The notes under the pieces are model-generated. The model made no database searches. It was not told the origin of the DNA and was given only the letters and a program-made list of their open reading frames with translations. 64,000 nt of DNA, from the NCBI GenBank assembly GCA_963681505.1, contig OY811988.1:5827193-5891192 (forward strand), written 5' to 3'. Positions 58,201 through 64,000 of the stretch are shown here, in pieces (the stretch's first letter is position 1; each line of letters begins with the position of its first letter). The stretch is from Eunapius fragilis (taxonomy: Eukaryota > Porifera > Demospongiae > Spongillida > Spongillidae). The translations under genes and the position numbers were made by a program.

Positions 58201-60626
58201 TTTGGCAAGAGCCAATGCCAGAGCATTGGCTCTTGTGCTTATAATTATAATCATATGTATAGTGGTATTTTGCAAGAAAAAGAGAACCTACATGTATGCT
58301 CGTTCTTCCAAACTAAATGCAACTAAATGTAAAATGGGATCAAACAGGAGAGGATTGCAGCCACATGCCCTCACCAAAGCAGGTTGAGCCTGCTATACAA
58401 CTTAGTGAATAGCACAGCTGTCTTTGATTTACCAACTTTTATGGCAGTCACAAGATCTGCTTTGTGAATTAGCTAATAGCTTCCTTTCCCGTGCAAGCAC
58501 CACAAGATTCTGGTATGCAATATAAGACAGCACTTTGGTTAACTGTAGATAAGGTGGCTGTTCCAGCTGACAATCCCAGTGCAATGGTGGGGATGGATAG
58601 CATTTTCACACCTGATCATGACCACACACCCTGTAGATATTTTTGTTACTGAACAAGCTGGCTTCTACAGCCAAACTCCACCAGTATATTGAATAATTGG
58701 TTATGGCAAGTGACTACATCTATTAGGGTAGCCAAGGGTCACAAGAAAGGAGACATTAATTATATTTTGCCTCCTTGGCATGAAGATTGTTCATGGACAA
58801 AGGACTTGTATTGAGAAGGATTAGTGTGACCCTGAATTCGTTAGTGTTTAAGGTAGTCCTGTGTCAGGCATTTTTGTTTGAGGTTAGTCTCAAAACCTCT
58901 AAAATGGGAATAGGTCTTGAATCATAAGGTTATTTGAGTTATTCGACAATTATATTTATGACAATCAGATTTAATTTTGGCAGCATAATTTCAACAATGG
59001 TCAGTTAAATTAATAACTTACAAGGTCCTTTGAATCTACATTTGTTCCTGCATTTAGGAGCTGCAATATTTTATCCATTTCACCAAAGCACGCAGCAATA
59101 CGTAACAGAGAGCCCAACTCATTCTGAACACAAGTATGAGCAATGTATGCATATATGATTCAATTGCAGCAATACAGGAAATTAATACGTAACAGCATTC
59201 AATAAAATAATGTATGCCATCACCCACATTTGTATCAACAAAAAATTATTATACTTACAGTGCTCTATTGCGTGCTTTTGTCCACACAACTTGTCTGCTC
59301 ATACACAATCAAAATAACTGTTGGAAAGCAAACAATGGTAATTACCTCTGAAGCATCAGTGGGTATTTTGGCACTTGGCTGATAGAGTTCTGCAAGAATC
59401 ATAAATATTTAATTAATGGTGTACAATAACACGGTACAGTGCAATGTTGCTTAAACTTTGTAAAGCAAGCATTGCCATTCTCCTTAGCATAAGCTCTGTC
59501 ACATTGCCAATAATCAGCTAGTTTATCCATACATGTGCATCATGTTTGGTGCCACTAAACAACCACACCAATGTACTAATGTCAAAATTTCCATTATAAT
59601 TAAAGTGCATAACCAATGTTATTATTATTGAACTGTTAAATTAAATTACAATCAATTGCAACGTTACACCAAACACAAACATAAGCAGTTAGAAGGGTGG
59701 GAGCTCACTAGCCAGGATGGCTCTGGCAATGGACCGGATCAGGACCATATTCAATCGCTATAAGTCTCCACCACCACTGAATTATGCATGTGTATGTTTA
59801 AATGTGTCACGAATCATTTATCCCTCTCAAGCTGTACACCTTATATTTCTATAGCTTGTCATGTGCAATTACATTTGCACTGTCAGTCTGTGTCATTTGA
59901 TATTATTGCACATAAGACAATATGCTAAGAATGCATACTACTGACTGCCATGAATGGACCTGCTGGCATAATTTAATTCATCTGAAAATTCACTGTATGT
60001 GTGTTTCTACTTACTTTCAACCTCCATCGACCCTTCATAAGAAGGAGGTACCTGTGTATAAAATGAAGGGAAATATGTTAATAGTTGTATGTACTAGGTT
60101 ACTGACAAAGGGAACAGATTCTTCAACCTAATAAGACAAGAAAGATTGTTTAATGTTGAAAAATGCTGCATTGTGAAGCTGAAACACCTTGATTAACTGG
60201 GGATGTTTTATAGTGCCTTGCATGCTGCAACAATCCTGAGTTACATTAAATTGCAACACTTAACAAGCATAGGTATTAATAAACATTTGAAGTGCACACA
60301 CATTTATAACATACACATTCATGCAATGATATTTATATTTTGCTCAATACTATTATATTGATTCTTTATAGCATCAAATACTCCTTATTTCTTAGTTTAT
60401 GCAAGTATCAAAATTTGTACCTGTCTAACTCACAAGTATTTTGGACAATAAAACACAAGAACCAAATTAAAATTGCAATGCGTTAAAACATGATCTGTTT
60501 ATTAATTGAATTTCATGTTTGAAATGATAGTTTTATATTTGAGTTCCTCACCTTGTATTTTTCAAGAATATCAGCGACTTTCAAATGACCAAATCTTTGA
60601 GCATAATCAAGTGCTGTTTTTCCAAG
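47564..60626 (-). CDS. Ankyrin-Death protein, paralogue of the large gene (5' end missing)
   Basis: Sixteen exons in transcription order: 60626-60552, 60127-60095, 60051-60015, 59389-59346, 59123-59022, 58091-57993, 57523-57422, 56671-56573, 56399-56325, 55585-55487, 55159-55055, 54992-54894, 54784-54686, 54277-54127, 49737-49702, 47838-47564. They sum to 1530 bases (510 codons with the stop), all in phase. The first exon seen (LGKTALDYAQRFGHLKVADI) matches the end of cassette 1 of the large gene. The next two are linker exons, then cassettes matching 3 and 4. The end is different: a short exon with KPAKKRKL (nuclear-localisation-like), then a Death domain, with no RING, TRAF or ZU5 exons. 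The N-terminal exons must lie beyond 60626, past the N gap or outside the window. One intron uses a GC donor. Confidence 0.7.
48285..48620 (-). mobile_element. Dispersed repeat R, copy 3 (intronic)
   Basis: The minus-strand ATG at 48604 starts a peptide with NVPVVSYAIP followed by Glu and Asp runs. It then has gtttttttaatgacattc and a terminal hairpin ggaacctac-gcga-gtaggctcc (48286-48307), plus-strand order. Confidence 0.6.
49363..49648. mobile_element. 290-bp foldback element, copy 3 (intronic)
   Basis: The left arm starts aacaagtaataaaaacattc and the right arm ends with the complement. The inner arms (aaaatgaaatagacctatat) are paired around a loop near 49495-49515. It lies in the last intron of the ankyrin-Death paralogue. 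Confidence 0.82.
49702..49737 (-). CDS. 36-base exon with a basic nuclear-localisation-like motif
   Basis: It encodes DEKPAKKRKLME between phase-1 introns, with acceptor ttttgcag and donor gtttgt. It is isolated between a 4.4-kb intron (with reverse-transcriptase relics) and a 1.9-kb intron (with repeat R copy 3 and foldback copy 3). Confidence 0.6.
50230..50860 (+). pseudogene. Reverse-transcriptase C-terminal relic, type X
   Basis: It encodes MPATCDGCCAAFNLKHALDS, then QCHNEVHDALGDLALIV, and in another frame NKKLSFAILRATNLCLLAW. This matches the C-terminal Cys/His knuckle and the K-L-S-F-A-I-L-R-A-T end of a retroelement polyprotein type common in sponges and cnidarians (recalled family knowledge). 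It is frame-shifted and non-functional. Confidence 0.6.
50895..51165. mobile_element. MITE with gtccagca-type TIR, copy 2
   Basis: The left end is tgggacaacagtgtccagca. The right end is gattttgctggacaatgtcc and is its approximate complement. It is related to 4985-5238 and lies between two reverse-transcriptase relics. Confidence 0.6.
51180..53690 (+). pseudogene. Decayed reverse-transcriptase element, type Y
   Basis: Reading across frames gives ARVDKHWQDDDF, then KGDPLGPLLFSLALN (RT core), DGVLAGPRSAVLQALSIIQE and LGLIVNFPK, later WWLGLDN with a Cys/His knuckle, and an end MANAATAILCRCF. Stops and frameshifts are everywhere, and the aspartate box is degenerate (PGDG). A (GT)n array (52252-52291) interrupts the region before it. 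It lies sense-plus inside a minus-strand intron. Confidence 0.65.
52252..52291 (+). repeat. (GT)20 microsatellite inside the RT relic
   Basis: A pure GT run just before the degenerate RT aspartate box. The same run is in the second copy at about 63266-63305. Confidence 0.85.
54127..55585 (-). CDS. Paralogue cassette equivalent to cassette 4
   Basis: Exons encode a cap (DEDDCNLRTACYFGVLENVK), repeats beginning SGSSAVHHV (35 residues), LGRTPLHMA and KKRSALHYA, and the terminal YGTTAQMYA repeat with a linker. Lengths match cassette 4 except for the longer linker (151 versus 133 bases). Confidence 0.78.
56325..59123 (-). CDS. Paralogue cassette equivalent to cassette 3
   Basis: Exons encode a cap (NELGSLLRIAACFGEMDKIL), repeats beginning KGNTPLHIA, AGYTALHLA and DGYTALHIA, and a short repeat beginning YGRTAEENA. 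Exon lengths (102, 99, 102, 99, 75) are the same as in cassette 3 of the large gene. Confidence 0.78.
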
Positions 60627-61088
60627 CTTGAAAATGTCGAAAGTGTCATTCAAAATTAGCATTCCAAAGGACAAGAAATTACCACTCTGTATAGGACATT
60701 ATAATAAGAACTTAGCTATTTAAAAATTGCTAAATTTTATACCAAGAAATAAGTACAATATCTCATTACGAAAGAATGGATTGATTTCATGGTTGGGGAT
60801 TTGTACAAGTTACATGCAAAACCTTTCAAGGTATTCTATTTAACAGGAAACAAATAGCACTTATAATAGAGCATTAATAGATTGTGAGCTGCATGAATAT
60901 TTAGTAGTGTTTGTATAGTGTTACATATATTATATCACATTCCTATTTTTCATCCATAAAGAACAATAGGCAATGTTATGTAGAAAAGAGGCAGTTGGAT
61001 ATAATTGTTGTTTTATTCGATCTTAAAAAGACTAGTTCCCATATTGATCAATGAGCTCCAGATTATGTTTTCCTCTCTTCATGTTTTC

Positions 61089-61421
<333 letters not shown>

Positions 61422-61509
61422 CCTGCACTGGTACTTATTAATATCATCTAGTTAAGTTGCTTGCATGATTTCAATGTTATTATGGACATTATCATATTAT
61501 GTGAGTTTT

Positions 61510-61709
61510 NNNNNNNNNNNNNNNNNNNNNNNNNNNNNNNNNNNNNNNNNNNNNNNNNNNNNNNNNNNNNNNNNNNNNNNNNNNNNNNNNNNNNNNNNNN
61601 NNNNNNNNNNNNNNNNNNNNNNNNNNNNNNNNNNNNNNNNNNNNNNNNNNNNNNNNNNNNNNNNNNNNNNNNNNNNNNNNNNNNNNNNNNNNNNNNNNNN
61701 NNNNNNNNN
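61510..61709. other. Assembly gap (200 N)
   Basis: A run of 200 N. The size may be nominal. Confidence 0.99.
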
Positions 61710-63262
61710 TTTGCTTGCTTGCGTGGTTTCTTGGACCAAGTGAAGAAGCAGAGTTGGAATAGATTATGGTGCTGGCTGCCCGGCAGAGCTATCAAGATTT
61801 TATTTCATTATTTCTATTTGTTTCATGTAATATATAATCAATTTATATCCATCTGCAAATGTAAACTATAATGACTTCCCGCATTTTTATATATTTTAGT
61901 TTCTATATCATATGGGACAACAGTGTCCAGCAAAATCACCCTTCTGGGTAGGGTTTTTCAAGTTTTCAAATTTTTTTTTCATTTTCCGTGAACTCCTAGG
62001 GACCTTCTACAAATGGATCCTTCATGCATCATAAAATTGGACCAGAGAATAATAGATTGGACTATCCATCATAAAGAGTTTTTAGGCACTGAATTAAATT
62101 ACCATACATTCCGTTGACGTTTCTTTTGCTTGTCCTGGATAATTCGATAAAGGGTGATTTTGCTGGACAATGTCCCACATCTATATTTCTTCCAAGGAAT
62201 AAAGGGTTCTTCAGTGCAGTCCCTGATGTATGGCTCATGGGGCAGGGTTTGTCTGTATATGCTACGCCTGTGTAAACTATTTTCTACCTCCACCTTTCTT
62301 CCCATCAGCAGAAGTGTTCTGCAGAATGATCCATCCAGTGTCACCTCTGTTAGATGTCCCATCAGGCCTGTGTTCTTCTGATTCGTCCTCCTTAGATGAG
62401 GTGTGCAGCTCAGGTGGTTAGTGCCCTAGAAAGCAAGGCATGAGCCTTCTCAGCTGCTCTCATGGCTGTCATCTTTGAAAAACCAGTGACAGCTTGGTTA
62501 AAACTTTTCATGCTTCCCTTGAGCTAAATGTGGTGAGCATCACGACAGCCTGTCCCCATTGACAGGCTCTGTGCAATGTGGGTGGAGGGTCCATTTAGTG
62601 ATCTATGCCTTTTGGCTCTGTGCTCCAAGAGTGGCGAGTATCCTTAGATGATGCAGTTAAGAAGAAGGTGAGCTCACCAATATCCTTGATGTCTCTTTAG
62701 CAAGGAATGCCAAGTGGTTTGTGTCACCTGGGTTAGCACCTAACAATGCTGGAAACTTGGAAACTTTTAGTGGCCAAACATCCTGAGTGTGCTTGTCCTT
62801 AGGTCCTTTCCAAAGCTAACGTGACCCTTTAGACACACATCCTCCAATCACTGAGGCAGTCATCAACCTCTTGCAGCTGCATAGCTCCATCTGAGGTTTA
62901 ATTCCACTTTCGTCACTGGTGGCAGTCCTTAACGATTCATGCCTTGTAATTCTTTGATGTCTGACCAGTTGCTGCAGGTGAAAGCGACAGACAAATGCCT
63001 TTATGCTGTAGTGAAGGTGAAAGCGAGCAGAGCTTTCAAACCATTTCTATTTAGTATAGTGTTGCAAGCAGCAACGGGCAGAGAGGATTGCCCATGGTTT
63101 GAGGGCTCGTGTTGATAAGCATTGGCAAGATGATGACTTTATTGTTTACCCCATTCTGTGGCATCCTTTGGGCTGCTTGCATCGTAACAAGGGTGACCCT
63201 CTTGGTCCTCTGCTATTCTCTCTGGCTTTAAACCATAATCTGTGCTCAGAAATTACCTCTAA

Positions 63263-63308
<46 letters not shown>

Positions 63309-64000
63309 ATTTGTCCTACCATGCCTGGTGATGGTGTGCTGGCTGGTCCCAGGTCTGCTGTTCTCCAAGCTCTCTCTATCATACAAGAGCTTGGTCCTCC
63401 CCTTGGTCTCATTGTAAACTTTCCTAAAATGTGAGATCTTTAGCAAAAATGATATTAGCTCATTTTCACCACAAATGAAGAGATCCACGAGTCCCAATAT
63501 TGTCATTCTGGGCATCCTCATCGGTGACCAGGCATTTTGCTCTGCCTTAGAGTAAAGAGGCCATAGCTCTTGTGCATCAACTGGAACAAGTAGGTGCAGT
63601 TGCTCCTCATGTAACCTTTTCCCCTCCTTCATCAGTGTGCGGGGGTCTGCATGCTGGGCCCACCTTGCTCACAGAACACCACTCTCCTACCAAGCCATAT
63701 CAGCCCCTTGAGGCCTTTGATCACGACATCCGTACTGCTTCTCTAGATGCACAGCAGTTGACATCTCTAATCAGGCCTGGCAGTAGACAGAGCTCAGCTT
63801 AGGTAGGGGTGGCCTGTCTCAATCATCATTCACCAGCAGCATACATGTACATCCCCTCTCTTAATTCATCTGGCTCTGGTCCATTAGATCACCTAATGCA
63901 TTTTTTATTGCCTTGTTCCTTTGTCTGAGGTGGTCAGCTTAAAGTAGACATTGATGTGCAATCTGTTTAGCCTACTCTTTAAGAACTCTTCTCCTGCAGA
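61710..64000 (+). pseudogene. Second copy of the RT-relic region
   Basis: It matches 50704-52987 almost base for base in the same orientation: the type X tail, MITE copy 3 (about 61915-62185), the type Y relic and the (GT)n. The copies differ mainly by one- or two-base insertions and deletions (for example tggttcttgg versus tggtttcttgg). It runs off the window end. Confidence 0.8.

Overview
The window looks like metazoan nuclear DNA, most likely from a demosponge. It has small multi-exon genes with introns from about 43 bases to 5 kb, ankyrin, ZU5, Death and SAM domain proteins, many short foldback transposons, decayed reverse transcriptases and one run of N. The species call (Amphimedon-like) is inference. 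All gene models come from reading splice sites by eye. In each model the exon phases close exactly to a whole number of codons.

Layout. 1-5500 has no supported gene and several foldback or TIR elements. 5509-7685 (+) is a three-exon CABIT, coiled-coil and SAM protein resembling GAREM/THEMIS proteins. 9082-23863 (-) is a 29-exon gene (1228 aa) with about 20 ankyrin repeats, a degenerate RING/U-box, a TRAF-type zinc finger, ZU5, a UPA-like region and a Death domain. 23.9-27.9 kb is mostly mobile elements. 27919-38148 (-) is a 13-exon secreted protein (472 aa) with three tandem MRH-like (mannose-6-phosphate-receptor homology) domains. Its introns hold most of the window's minisatellites, and three arrays are built from the 5' splice site itself. 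38.2-40.5 kb holds a 53-bp satellite, mobile elements and a broken promoter relic. 41038-41471 (-) and 45744-46178 (+) are paralogous small secreted Thr/Pro/Ala-rich proteins on the arms of a large inverted duplication. 47564-60626 (-) is the 3' part of a paralogue of the large ankyrin gene, which ends in a nuclear-localisation-like motif and a Death domain. Decayed reverse transcriptases lie at 50.2-53.7 kb and again after the 200-base N gap at 61710-64000.

How it fits together. The two ankyrin/Death genes look like adaptor or ubiquitin-ligase scaffolds of Death-fold signalling, and the CABIT-SAM gene is also a signalling adaptor type. They are built from phase-0 exons of about 99 bases, one ankyrin repeat each, arranged in five-exon cassettes. 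The most unusual material is the MRH gene, where splice-donor minisatellites could give variable-length proteins, and a composite foldback element present in three copies.
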